Positions 33,026-43,959 of a stretch of DNA of 64,000 nt are shown here, piece after piece. The stretch is from assembly GCA_010094045.1 (NCBI GenBank), contig ML986768.1:1-64000 (forward strand). Direction: 5' to 3'. Both the position numbers and the translations under genes were made by a program. The notes beneath the pieces are model-generated. The model was not told the DNA's origin. It saw only the letters and a program-made list of their open reading frames with translations, and ran no database searches. How positions within the stretch are numbered: position 1 is the stretch's first letter; each line of letters begins with the position of its first letter. Source of the DNA: Lojkania enalia. Its lineage: Eukaryota; Ascomycota; Dothideomycetes; Pleosporales.

Positions 33026-34599
33026 TTAGTCTAAATGGACCTCGCCTTCCCTATCCGCAAAAGGATAGTACTTCTGCGTTTCCGTCCACAAGGTCTCTTC
33101 ATCCATCTGGCTGGCATCAAGTCCAGCAACAATATCCCTATTATACATCAGCTACAGTTTCTGAACTGCATAGACCAAATTAGCACTTACTTGTCCTCAG
33201 CCAAAACCTCAAATCCCGGTACACAGTCGATAAGAGCGTAGATGACATAGCTACCGACAAAGCTCCACAGGAATCCTACCAGGGCTTCAACGATTTGCAC
33301 GCCGAGCTGCTTCCAATTCCCATCAAAGAAAACACCACCTGTGATCTCAGAAATGCCGTCGTAGCCCGCAACTTCTTTTCTCGCAAAACATCCTGTAGCA
33401 ATCGTAGCCACAATTCCGCCAATGCAATGCGTGGCAAACGTGTCCCCATTATCAACCCACCTCCACTTCCTCGCGAACTCAGTAAACTTAATCCTAAGCG
33501 CCTGCCTACAAATTAATGCCCCCACAATCCCGAAGAAAAAGGACGTCGGCGTATCGATGAATCCTGCAGATGGTGTAATCATGATAAGCCCGGCGATTGC
33601 GCCCATGAAGCACGAATCTAGACTCCATCGTCCAACTTCGAGATATGTGATTAGCATCCACGTCAGAGCTCCACTCGCAGCACAGAGATTGGTCACGCAC
33701 AGCGCCATCACACTTTTGAAATTGAATGCGAGCACCGTACCCGCATCAAACGCCAACCAGGCGCCCCAAATACTGACCATGGCCAAAAGCTGGCACAGGG
33801 AGTTTACTGGCCGGTGAATCACGAGATGTGATGGCGTGCGCGTTTCGGATTTGCGACTTCGAAAAAGGGGAAAGGAGAGGTAGAGCGACATGGCTGTTGC
33901 GGTGGCGCCGGAGCAGATGTGCACAGGGGTTCCGCCGGCGAAGTCGAGAACGCCGAGGGATTCAAGGAAGCCACCGCCCCAGACCATGTGTGCGAGTGGA
34001 TTGTAGATGAATGTGGACCAGAGCTAACATCTTTGTCAATATCTGAGAGCACACGCTCAGAGCTTTTGAGAGCATTGCTAACTTACAAAGACAAATGGCG
34101 CAAGAGGTAGTAATCTCCCCCTCTCACAAGCACCACCGACCGCGATTGCGCAAACCGTGGCTTGAAATACTAGCTGGAAGAAGCTGAATAGTACCGCCGG
34201 GATGGTTCCTACAGGCTCAGCTAGGACGCCGGTATGAAATATGTAGGTGAAGTCGCCGAAGATTGCACCGCCATCACCATATGTAAGAGTATATCCGATC
34301 AAGAACCATTGGATTGAGCAAACGGTCACAGCGAAAATGGAGGGCATGACGGCGGCGAGCGCATTGGAGCGTGTGCAGTAGCCGCTGTAGGCTATGCCGA
34401 CCGCGGGGATGATGCCCCAGCCTGACGATGTTAGGGTCTTCGGATTATATTATGATTGGGGTGCAATTATAAAATGTGCCAATGCTTAATTGGAGGAAGA
34501 GGCTATAGACATACAGAAAACCGAGCATACGAGGACGAAGAGCGTGTCAGTCCTGTCGCAAGCCTCCCAGGCATTAAGCACATCTTCAGGGAGCGTCAT
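33026..34599 (-). CDS. Ammonium transporter (Amt/MEP family), 454 aa
   Basis: Exons 34599-34515, 34421-34087, 34023-33191 and 33137-33026. The last intron (33190-33138) replaces an apparent stop at 33187 and adds a charged cytosolic tail (DIVAGLDASQMDEETLW...), giving 455 codons in frame. Pore residues of the family are present: Asp167 (DFAGG), His175 (PVHICSG) and His339 (THCIGG), the twin-His pair; at least ten hydrophobic helices are visible. The cytoplasmic loop at 190-215 is Arg/Ser-rich and the usual PHN reads PVN (HRPVNSL), so this is a divergent member, perhaps with altered affinity. It imports ammonium at the plasma membrane, usually under nitrogen limitation. N-terminus is short compared with Mep2. 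Confidence 0.93.
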
Positions 34600-35203
34600 C
34601 TTCACCTGCAGTCTCAAGGCCCCAGAGATTAGAGAAGAATAACACGGCAGAGAGGGAAAAGCCGTATTGCGTAGAAAAAAGGAATGCCAGAGAGCTGGTG
34701 GATACAGTCTGTGGAGATGGAAGCTTAAGATAAACTCAGGTACAGCGTATGCATCGTTCCGTAACCGCAGCCCAAGTTCCCTACCTGAGTTCGCCCAGAA
34801 AATGGGCGTCTGATATGCATGCCCATCTATCTGAAGTCGGTAAGTGTGGTGCCGCGACGAGGTTGGTGGAACATGGCTGGAGATAAGAGTTCCGATAACG
34901 AAGTGAGGGATGACATAATCGGATACAATTACTAAAAGGGAGATAGCATATCTGGATTTGGGTTTTATATGACTTTGTTCTTTTCGGGCATTTCAAACTC
35001 ATTCTTGCGATCCAGAGTTTATGTCGAGAAATTTGAGGATAGAGTGTGGTTCGCATTTGGTATGGGTTCAAGTGGAGGGGCCTTCGTCTAATCTTTCCTC
35101 TTGCCTCCCCACTAAACCACACTAGCCCTAGTGTTAATGGATATGCACAACTCTTTCTAACACCAACAACCTTCCACCACTTCCACTACCCTCTCGACCT
35201 GTT
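34600..35203. other. Divergent promoter region; nothing specific seen
   Basis: Between the ammonium transporter and the EFM6-like gene; no domain-bearing frame. Confidence 0.45.
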
Positions 35204-36118
35204 ATGCCGATGTCAGACAGTGAGAACGACGTTCTTGGTGTGAGCGAAGACCTCGTCCCACCAGCGGTCATCAAGTCCGCCGGCGACTCAGAGGTAGATT
35301 TCGATGGCTTAGTATCCCCGCCGTTGAGACTCCACGAGGATCTAAAGAATGGATGTGGTGGGCAGTTATGGCCAGCGGGCATGGTGTTGAGTAAATACAT
35401 GTTGAGGAAGCATAGGGATGACTTGGTTGGGAAGGAAATGTACGTATCTGTTAAGCCTAGCTGAGAGTAAAGATGATCAAACTAATTCTTATCATAGAGT
35501 CGAACTCGGGGCCGGGGGTGGGCTTGTTGGGTAGGCGATTTCTACACTTTCTTTTGTAATGTCTGGAGTTGCGCGTGGATTTTGTTCCCTCAAGTCCTCT
35601 TGCGATACTTTTTCGTGCCCGCGCATTTTCCTTATCGCGAAGTAGGCTGGCAGTAGCACTTGGTTGCAAGACCTCAAAAACTCTCCACATTACGGATCAA
35701 CTCCCCATGTTCGACCTCATGAAGCAGAATATCTCGCTCAATGGTCTGTCGTCACGTGTCGCCGCAAGTATCTACGACTGGGGTGCACCTCCTCCTCCCA
35801 ACATTCCATTCCATCCGGACATTATCCTCGCGGCCGACTGCGTGTACTTCGAACCAGCTTTTCCGCTCCTGCAGCAGACTCTGAAAGACCTGATAGGAGA
35901 GAAGACGGTATGCTATTTTTGCTTCAAGAAAAGAAGGAGGGCCGATTTGCAGTTCATGAAAGTTGCAAGGAAGATGTTTAATGTGAGGGAGGTGGATGAC
36001 GATCCGGATAAGGAGGTCTATTCGAGAGAGAATTTGTTCCTGTGAGTGGATCACCGCATTTAGAAAGCGAAGAATATCTAATTTTCGATTTAGATACGAG
36101 ATCACGAAGAAGCCGTGA
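35204..36118 (+). CDS. EFM6: Protein-lysine methyltransferase, EFM6-like (METTL21 family), 229 aa
   Basis: Exons 35204-35439, 35498-35530, 35646-36041 and 36094-36118; the second exon is only 33 bp and encodes the SAM-binding glycine loop (VELGAGGGLV, residues 80-89). Before it is the family's GGQLWPAGMVLSKYM segment; after it, HITDQ (acidic ribose-binding position) and ILAADCVYFEPAF, whose D-x-x-Y is typical of METTL21-type lysine methyltransferases. The last exon gives YEITKKP. Yeast Efm6 methylates elongation factor eEF1A; the substrate here is inferred. There is a second in-frame ATG two codons downstream. Confidence 0.88.
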
Positions 36119-36852
36119 ATTCGTTCGTGAACACGTGCTGTTAATCAAAAATATATTAAATAATTTACATCGAGATCCGATGCTTGGCTGTCGGGTAGAC
36201 GCATAACTCCGACCTTCGTACTCCGTATTTATTGCCGCGACTGAGGCGAGATTTAGATCTCAGGTGAGCTAGGTTACGTAAAGACATCAACCACACGCCA
36301 ATCGTAGAAGAAAATATCCATTACTACCCTGTCGCCTTTTTCCCATGTTTCGGAGCCCGTAACCAGTTAATATAAAGTATAGAAACTGTTACCATAATAG
36401 GAATATCTATTCGCCGCTATGTCGCGTTGCCTACTTCATTTGTGAAGAAGTCACCCAACAATCAGCCAATGCCCCGAGAGTTCCATCGCTAAATTCTGTT
36501 GTCTAGTGTCATATTATTTTACAACGGCCTCAGCTTTAATCTACCCTTTCTCCTCGGTAACTTGATTGGGAATAGGTAATTCCTCAGCGCGAATCTCCTT
36601 TTGTCCAGTTCAAGAACAATTGATTAACTATGCATGGCAAGGGGACAAAGAACGGCGAAGTGAATGCGAAAAATACGAAAGGCCATAGAGAGATGGGCGG
36701 TTCTAGACATGAAAGAATCCAGAACAGGAGAGCCGCCAGATGCTCAGTGATTCAACTAATTGCCTATATAACTTCGGGCGGCCCGCGTAGAATTCAATCA
36801 TTCTCATTCAATCTAGTGTCACTCTTCAAAGCCGCCCTGGAAGTCTTCCAAC
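36119..36852. other. Intergenic, promoter of the small secreted protein gene
   Basis: AT-rich; an open frame at 36630-36923 overlaps the secreted-protein exon in another frame and is not supported. Confidence 0.45.
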
Positions 36853-37342
36853 ATGAAGTTCCTCACCATCACAGCTTTGCTCGCGGCATCTGCCTCTGCC
36901 GCCGAACTAAAAGCCTGCTCTAGCACTAATATGGGCGGTACATGCAACGTTAAGGTAAGCAGCGCAACTCAATACTACTAAGTCCATTTTATGTCATGAA
37001 TCACAACAACTAACGATGCATTCTAGACTAGTTTGTACGTTGACTCCGCGAGGCTCCTAATAGCCATCATGGCGTACTGATCCCATCCATAGCGGCAAGA
37101 TTACGGGAAACTGGAGATCGTATAATTGGCGCTCAAGCACAAACTACTGCGTCAAGATCTGTAAAGACTGCACGGTATGCATAAGCATTCTCTTCACTCT
37201 GTAGGTTTGGATATTAATTGTGGGGTAATAGGAATTGGGATGGCGCTGCCAGAGCTACAGCAACAACGACATATCGTTTAACAAGGCTATTCTCTTTAAT
37301 TGGGCGGGCGGTTCGGGCCCTGATTCCACTACCTGCTGCTAG
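36853..37342 (+). CDS. Small secreted cysteine-rich protein, 100 aa, with an 8-bp microexon
   Basis: Exons 36853-36954, 37027-37034, 37093-37174 and 37232-37342; 101 codons. No single frame is longer than about 37 codons, so it is easy to miss. ATG opens a clean signal peptide (MKFLTITALLAASASA, cut before AELKAC). The mature chain of about 84 residues has eight cysteines, including a terminal CC, plus Trp/Tyr/Asn-rich spacing. The 8-bp second exon is needed to keep frame between GTCNVK and GKITGNW, and its GT-AG borders fit. Features match effector-like or antimicrobial small secreted proteins; no family is recognised and function is unknown. It lies at the edge of a 3.4-kb gene-poor stretch. 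Confidence 0.75.
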
Positions 37343-40300
37343 TATATAAGGATGATGATATGAATAAATAGAATTGAGCTATTATTGGCGTTGCACTGAT
37401 TCTCGTATAATTGATTCTGTGAAGGTGTTGTGTTTCGTGGCAAATGGCCATTGCTCTTGCCTCAGATCTAGCACGTGGACGTCATATATTAATTCCTATC
37501 CATCTACTAAGAGATTCCGGGTTGTGTCGTTCGCTTTGGACATTACGGTTCTATAATATCATAGCTTGCGCTAATTCTACTCACGGTGACTAAAATCTGC
37601 CACCTGACATTGCGAAATCTAAGTCCCTCGCGAATCGCCCTCATGTGCTCAGATATATGATGGCTCCTTCGGTGCATTGATAATACTTCTTCTAAATCCT
37701 TAACACGACGGCTTGTAGAACCCCTAAGATGACGAGGGTAGCGGTGGGTGGGTTAATTCGGCAGGTGCAGCTCGGGAATGTGGCGGAAGGTGCATTAGTG
37801 CAGGCCACGCGGACAGCTGGAAGTAGGAAGTTCTTCAAATGAGCAATTGGCATCTACAACAAGTCACAAAGGCCATGGGTGGTGATGGTGAGGATAGAAT
37901 GTAGCAGGGTACAGGGCTCACAATATAGTAACGAATTACACTTGGTAAGATGAGAGTAAATGGTTAAAACATTTTGGCTAAGGCTTTCATTAGCTTATAC
38001 CTGAATTCACGTCAGACATCCAAAAAAAAAAAAAAAAAAAAAATTTTTTTTATGAGGGGTTTATACCACGGAGGGGATATAGTGGGTGCATGAAGATAAG
38101 AAGGATAATAGTGAAGGTAGGAATGATAGTAGTAAAGACATTAAGGATAGGAAAATGATATAGAAGACAATATTGCTGGTATGAAAAACAGGGGTGAAGA
38201 AAAGGGAAGGGAAGATTTAATTGCTTGGTCAATGTGGTCAATGACATTAATGACGGAGTGTTCTAGTGAGAAGGAAGGAAATGCCGGCACGTAATATGTG
38301 TGATCTTACGCTTGGTGTCGAATGTGCTTTTACTTTAGGGTTATTACGTCGATAGCAGGGAAAAGGGGCCCTTGCATGAAAGTAGGACTTATGTGAAGGC
38401 AGGAAACCTGTGTTTGTTGATCTAGCACGGGTGAAGAGGCGAGCCGCTCATGAGAGTCAAAAATTCCAGAGTCGAAAAGTCCAGGAGACGATAAGGTCAC
38501 TGCATGTAGATTTCGATTGGATTTGCAGCAGTGTCTAAAACCATTAGGTCAGTCAGCAGAGCTAATGGGGCCGCTTTGACCTGATGACAACCTCTGAGGA
38601 GCCCACTGGAAATGGTTTGGATCCGCTGTGCGATAGGAATGGTCACCTAGCACAAAGGGGTAACTCAAACCAACTATGCTTTACCGCACCGAAAAACCAA
38701 AAACAGCGGGGCTAAGGGAAATCCCGTAGCTGTATTAGATATTAGTTCAACGAATAAAGTCCGAAGAGTAATGGCTGATAGAGATCTATCTCCCATTGAT
38801 GTGGTCGACTTTAGGTAGAGGTGCGTGAGTGATACACATAAGGCTTTTAGAAAGAGAGGATGGGGAATTGTTGTTGCTTTTTGGTTGAGAGCAAATGATT
38901 GCTTGAGAAAGGTTGTTTCGGGGATGGGGAAGAAAAATGAAGAAGGTGACTCTAGGCTGAGAGGAGAGTGCTTATATGCAATAGAATTCTTGGCGCATTA
39001 GCAGAGCACGTGTACTCGCTATCAAATCACGTTATTCTCGCTCGTGCTCAAACTACAAAAGTCTGAAGCAATAGAGGGTTGGGGTATGCCGGCGGGAACG
39101 GGGGTTAATAAGCGTTAGTAGGAAGCGGGGGGAGGAATGGAGCTGGGAAACTCGAAGTGGGGAGCATTTTTAACGTAAGGTTTTGTCTGTATAGATACAT
39201 AGCTTGCTTCCGCTACTGCTGTCGATATGAGCTTTGACGAATGCTTGAAAGGAATTCTTCCCATGACTTCATTAGACATTGGTCGTAGTTAGGAACCCCC
39301 ACTGATTTTCTCCTCCCACATCTGACTACGCCTTCTTTCCCTTTTTAGTTTGCTGCATCGAATAATTTAGACAAGTATATCGTGACATTAATAGCTGGTA
39401 TCTCAAACAAGTCTCGGCTATTGCGGAGGTGACATATTATCTAGGCGTGCCATCCGTATGTTTTAAAAAGGTCACAGGGTCAGGCTAACATACGTATAAC
39501 CTTAGCATATCATGGTCTGGATCTAAACGGCGACGGCGTATGTAATGCTACTCATGGTTCATGTTTAAGCGGTTTTCGAGTTTCAACCGTACTCCTGAGC
39601 TTGGGTTGTATTAGGTTTTGCTACAAGAGCAGCATAGTAATAGTGGTGAACTTTGCGCCCTCTAAGATATTGTGCAAAATAGCTAATGAGTATTAGTTAG
39701 GATGGATGGCAGGAAAACGATGTAAGGAGGACAGCTAGCAGATATTTTTCCGAAATATATGGCATTACGAGCGTCTAGCAGCGATGGAAGGGTGACTCTG
39801 ATGCAGAGGTAATTGCGCAATGATGTGGAAATAATCTACCCATTCGGCGTAGGGCAAGCCCGGTCCGGTCCGGTTGGCCAGCAGGAGAAGCCACAGGTCG
39901 AAGTTACAAGGCATTTCAGGACCAAGGTCGATACAGTTGGAGGTTTTTTTTGGTTCATATCACTTTCACTGGGCTCATTGTAGCTCGGCATGATCTTCCC
40001 TCGCGTTCAGTGAATTAACCCTTCGAATACCATGGGGCTGTGGCCTGTATAGGGAAGGCGATATTCTGAACAGGGATCATATGCATATCGCAAGACTAGC
40101 TAGACCTCCCGTCCTACAAGAAATAGCGAGCACTAGCTGTCAGAACTATGGTGAGCGCGGATTCAAAGGGGATCATGGCCCTGAGTTAGAGATAAGATCG
40201 ATGAGGTGATTGACCGTCCAGAAAATTGAAGAGCCAAAGGGCAACTCATGACCTTGAAGCTTGCAAATTTAGAGTCAAAGTTGGCGTTCGGCCTCCGCTC

Positions 40301-40733
40301 CCTAGGACCATTTGCCATATGATGCAGCGGTCCCGGACCTGAGGGGAAATTTCGGCGGGCGGACACTGCAGCCTCGAGACGCGGTTTCCAATATTACGAG
40401 CCCATCTGAGGAAAAGAGTGCACTACAAAAGAGTATTGCCTAATCGTTGTTACTAAAATCAGAATTGCGAAAGAGAGTGAGAGTAGCAATGGCTGCACAT
40501 GCTGGGGCTGCTCACTAAACTTTCCCTAGTGCTCGCTCCGTTCTTGAAGCACGAAGGGGGAGAAAATAGCAAGCGAGTTGACACAAGCCCTAAACATCAT
40601 TCACGGGTATGCCAGTCGCCAAGTAATGCAGATGTCTGGAGCACATATTGCGCCTAGTATTCTACTAATCTATTAATCTACTCATACCGTCACCCTGTCT
40701 TCGCATCCCATCCAGCCGCCTTCATGTCAAAAC
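37343..40733. other. 3.4-kb gene desert with an A22-T8 tract
   Basis: Only short frames without domains. A run of 22 A followed by 8 T lies at 38022-38051; the poly-A could be the tail of a lost retroposed sequence but nothing recognisable precedes it. Composition is mixed, not uniformly AT-rich. Confidence 0.5.
38022..38051. repeat. A22-T8 homopolymer tract
   Basis: Twenty-two A followed directly by eight T in the gene desert. Confidence 0.95.
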
Positions 40734-41150
40734 TTATTGCTGCGTAGTCTCTTCACCCTTCAGCGCCTCCATTCTCAGCTGATTCCTCTTCCCAAGTATC
40801 CTCAAAGTATTCTGCCTCTCGATCTCCGTCATATGCTCCCAATTTGCAATGCGACTTAATGTTCCATCCCGGTTGACAACCATTGGCCCGAGGTGGTCGA
40901 GCTTCACGGCGGAACCGCTACTCATTTCAAGCTTCGCTGCTTCGCTATCCGAGGGTGGTTCTGGCAGTGGAAGCGGCTGTCTCAAATCAGTCGAGACTGG
41001 TGATTCGGCGGCTTTCGTGGCACAGCGGTTGTTTGAAATTTCTATCGCCATTGTCCGAAGGTGGGTGGAGGCAGGGCAGCAGTATGCGATTAGGGGCGGC
41101 TGTAGCAATTGAAAGTGAGCGATTCGCGCAATGCGGTAGAGGGATGTCAT
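40734..41150 (-). CDS. Small conserved protein with LGPMVVNRDGTLSRI motif, probably mitochondrial
   Basis: Single exon, 138 aa, ATG 41150 to TAA 40734. The first 33 residues have Arg and hydroxyl residues and no acidic ones, like a mitochondrial presequence, and an internal ATG (Met34, MAIEIS) could be an alternative start. The C-terminal 50 residues (HLGPMVVNRDGTLSRIANW, then MTEIERQNTLRILGKRNQ) read like a short conserved motif I believe occurs in other small eukaryotic proteins of unknown role. The linker is Pro/Ser-rich. Confidence 0.75.
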   Translation of the reverse strand: MTSLYRIARIAHFQLLQPPLIAYCCPASTHLRTMAIEISNNRCATKAAESPVSTDLRQPLPLPEPPSDSEAAKLEMSSGSAVKLDHLGPMVVNRDGTLSRIANWEHMTEIERQNTLRILGKRNQLRMEALKGEETTQQ

Positions 41151-42412
41151 GGCGAACGGCCTGCCAAAGGATACGCCATTTTATGTTCGCAATCAAGGTC
41201 CAGCGCAAAACGTGGAGACGTTGCTCTCGTACCTTCTGGAATCTAATCTCTAAGCCGGTTTGCGGCGGAGATGGCGGCGCTGACTAAGCCAACTACTCAT
41301 CTTTAAGAGTCGCGAATAGCAAGGAGAGATCAATAGCTTGTTGTTTGTTTGCAATAAACCCCTGGTTGTAGAGATTAATTTGCCATTCTGGCTTGGACAT
41401 TGTCTTTTTCTAAATCCAAATCTCGTTAACTTGCTTGGAGAATGACCCGGAAGTAGGCCTTCGAAGGCACGGGGCAAAGATGTATTCTACGTTGGCTTCT
41501 TGTATTGAACTTAGAATCTAGAGGGATTATGTTTAATCGAAAGTTTCTTTGGGCTATTGCTAGGGGCCGAACTTGAGGTATGAACGGAGAACGCGGAAGC
41601 CCAGGAAAAGATCAATCTCTCAACCATGGCTTCCGAACGTCCTGACTCTCCCGAACTCGGTAAGATGCCGTCGCCATAAGTACCTGGTAGCGTGATTTAG
41701 AGACCGTTCCGAGCTGGTCGCGGGTTAAGATAATCCAAGAGGGGAAGAAATGGGTCCGCTCGACTACATTAACTCTAGTAGAAGGCTAAGATATAATTCC
41801 TATCTACGTCTATCAACATCACTCTCAAAATGCCATAAACCGGTAATGGGAGACCTTTTATGCCCTTCGTACCCCAAATCCTACCATCCCACTAATAAAT
41901 CATCACAAAACTGATCATTTAGATCAAAGTTCCAACGAGGTAGGTCATCTCTAGGCCCAAGAAACCCCTCGCTCAAGTCAACTCCTGTGCTGAATCTCGC
42001 TAAGCAATCACCATAATTGTTCCAGGCCTTACAGTGGAAAAATATTCATGTTTTGTCCTTATCAAAAGCATCTTTGACCTCGAGGTTGATAGGCTCTGGG
42101 AGGCCGTACCCGTCAATAGGATCACCTCTACCTTTGTCGCCTTCGCACCACTGGAGTTAACGAGGGTCCAATTGCATTGGTTGGTTGGGAAGAGGGTAAA
42201 TTACTTGACCGTATACTCTCCGGACTTCGGATCCATCATTTAACCTACGTGCATGCTCCACCTTTCAGTAATCTGAGGGCACGCGAGGTCTGACTCTGGC
42301 TTCGGCTCAGGCTCCAGTTCTGGCCCTAGTGTGGGTTCTGGGAAAATGTTTAAAATGCAACCAACGTTGAGACCTATATCATTCAGACCCTAAATTCTAG
42401 AAGGTGGAAACA
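41151..42412. other. Gene-poor stretch, possible gene remnants
   Basis: 41627 starts MASERPDSPEL followed by a GTAAG donor, which may be the first exon of a lost gene. 42030-42400 on the minus strand may be the eroded 3' part of the oxidoreductase relic next to it. Neither can be confirmed. Confidence 0.35.
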
Positions 42413-43000
42413 TTAGACAGCTGAAAGGAGAAGTGAGATCGCAGCCATTTGCAACGACAGCCATTTAAAGAGCCAGTTTCGTGCTATACAAGGACGAGTT
42501 AAGCATCTATGGATTGAAATATCTAGTTGCAAGGCGTTCTTTAATAAAGCCGTAGTAGTCCCATTAGGTGTTTGGCGTTGACATGTGGTATTGTGAGAAG
42601 TGCTTCGTGCCTTTGCCTGCGCAGAGAACGTCAAAGCCTGCTGTACGAGCCTAGTCGACCATTTCGGTTATGAGTTCAGGTTGATCGCCAGACATGCAGC
42701 CATGACAATATACTTCTTGTGCTCACAGTAGAATAAGCCATGCCGGACGCCCACAGCAGGGTCACCGGTTACTTCGAGGATAATATAGATACCCGGAGTC
42801 AGACTAATAGCAGCTAGATCGGTAGTAGTGACAGTCTTTCTCTGTTTGAGTCCTTCAAGAGGTAGAGATACGGTAGCATCATTGTTGTTTTCGTAAAGCC
42901 TGTACGCTTGAGAGAACTGAGAGCGCGTTTGGGGGAGATATCGGCAATGGCTGCTAGCCTTGCACCCTTTACGCAGTGTGATTGAAAGATTTTAATGGAT
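42413..43000 (-). pseudogene. Homoserine-dehydrogenase-like (SAF-domain) oxidoreductase relic
   Basis: Pieced across frames on the minus strand: ARLAAIADISPKRALSSLKR (second strand of a Rossmann fold), TPGIYIILEVTGDPAVGVRH, EHKKYIVM, then GDQPELITEMVD, TAGFDVLCAGKGTKH, SQYHMSTPNT, WDYYGF, and ALxMAVVANGCDLT. This order matches the NAD(P)-binding homoserine-dehydrogenase-like proteins that carry a C-terminal SAF domain in bacteria and fungi. Stops (for example TAG where Trp is expected after EMVD) and at least three frameshifts show it is dead. The glycine-rich start and the SAF end are not readable. Assignment is from remembered family patterns, not a search. Confidence 0.65.
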
Positions 43001-43959
43001 GTTGGACACTCTGAACGGCGTTGATTGGGTGGCTAGGGTACTTGCTGGTACTTACCATATACTTAGTCGAGATGAGACGAGCATGCTTCCGGTCCTACGT
43101 TCAAACGTTCTCCGCTATTGTTTCACAAATAGTTTTGCACTTAATCGCTCGAGCTCGCTACCATAGAATCCTACCCGCTAGCATGGTCCTGGCAATTAAA
43201 GCATTACCACAACAAGCAACATTCAGGAAAAGTGTTGAATACCGTAGTCGTTCCACGGTTCGAGCAGTTGCATATTCCATCTTTCTCCCATGGGTGATAG
43301 GGCTTGTCATGTTGGGGATGTCAAAATTCTACCGACCGATCTTCCGCCTAGTTTTTTTTTAATTGAAGAATTTAACAGATGAATATGCCCCGCTGTGCAC
43401 TCCGCTTGCCATTCAACCATAGAAATTCATGTCGAAGTTACAAGAATTCCAGCAGGATAAAATCCTATTACGTGGCTTGCTGTGAACTACCAGCTTTCCG
43501 GCCGAAACTCCATATGCCTTTGGGGTAGCGATCTCTTATTTGATACAACTCGAGGGTAATGGCGGGAGAGGCGAAGTATTCCTAAATATAAACGTCACGA
43601 AGAAACTGCTTGTTTGCCCTCAGCCAAACGTCTCCAAATTCTCGGTCTCGGTCTCGGTCTCAAGGTGCTAGGTTGCCAATCCTCGGTTGTTACACGGGCT
43701 AGTGTTTTGACATCGGCCCGATTTCCCCACATGGCGTTGAAACTCTTGGGAGAGAGCATTCACACGCTGAATATAGACCGATTCATGATTACTATGGTGC
43801 CCGGGATTTTCAACTGACATGGAAACACTGAGAGAAAGCACTGGATCTTCAGAAGGACCATAGATTGCAAGGTTGCTCGACTAATCGCAAGCCTCATTTA
43901 ATGTTGTAGACGACCGTCTGCAGCGAGGTTGCAGCAGCAAAACAGACGAAGCAGGGCGA
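43001..43959. other. Unassigned stretch between two relics
   Basis: Short frames on both strands; no domain seen. 43640-43665 has a small GGTCTC repeat. Confidence 0.4.

Noticed and set aside
38022..38043. Poly-A run as the tail of a retroposed gene
   Set aside because: No coding sequence or duplication is visible on either side.
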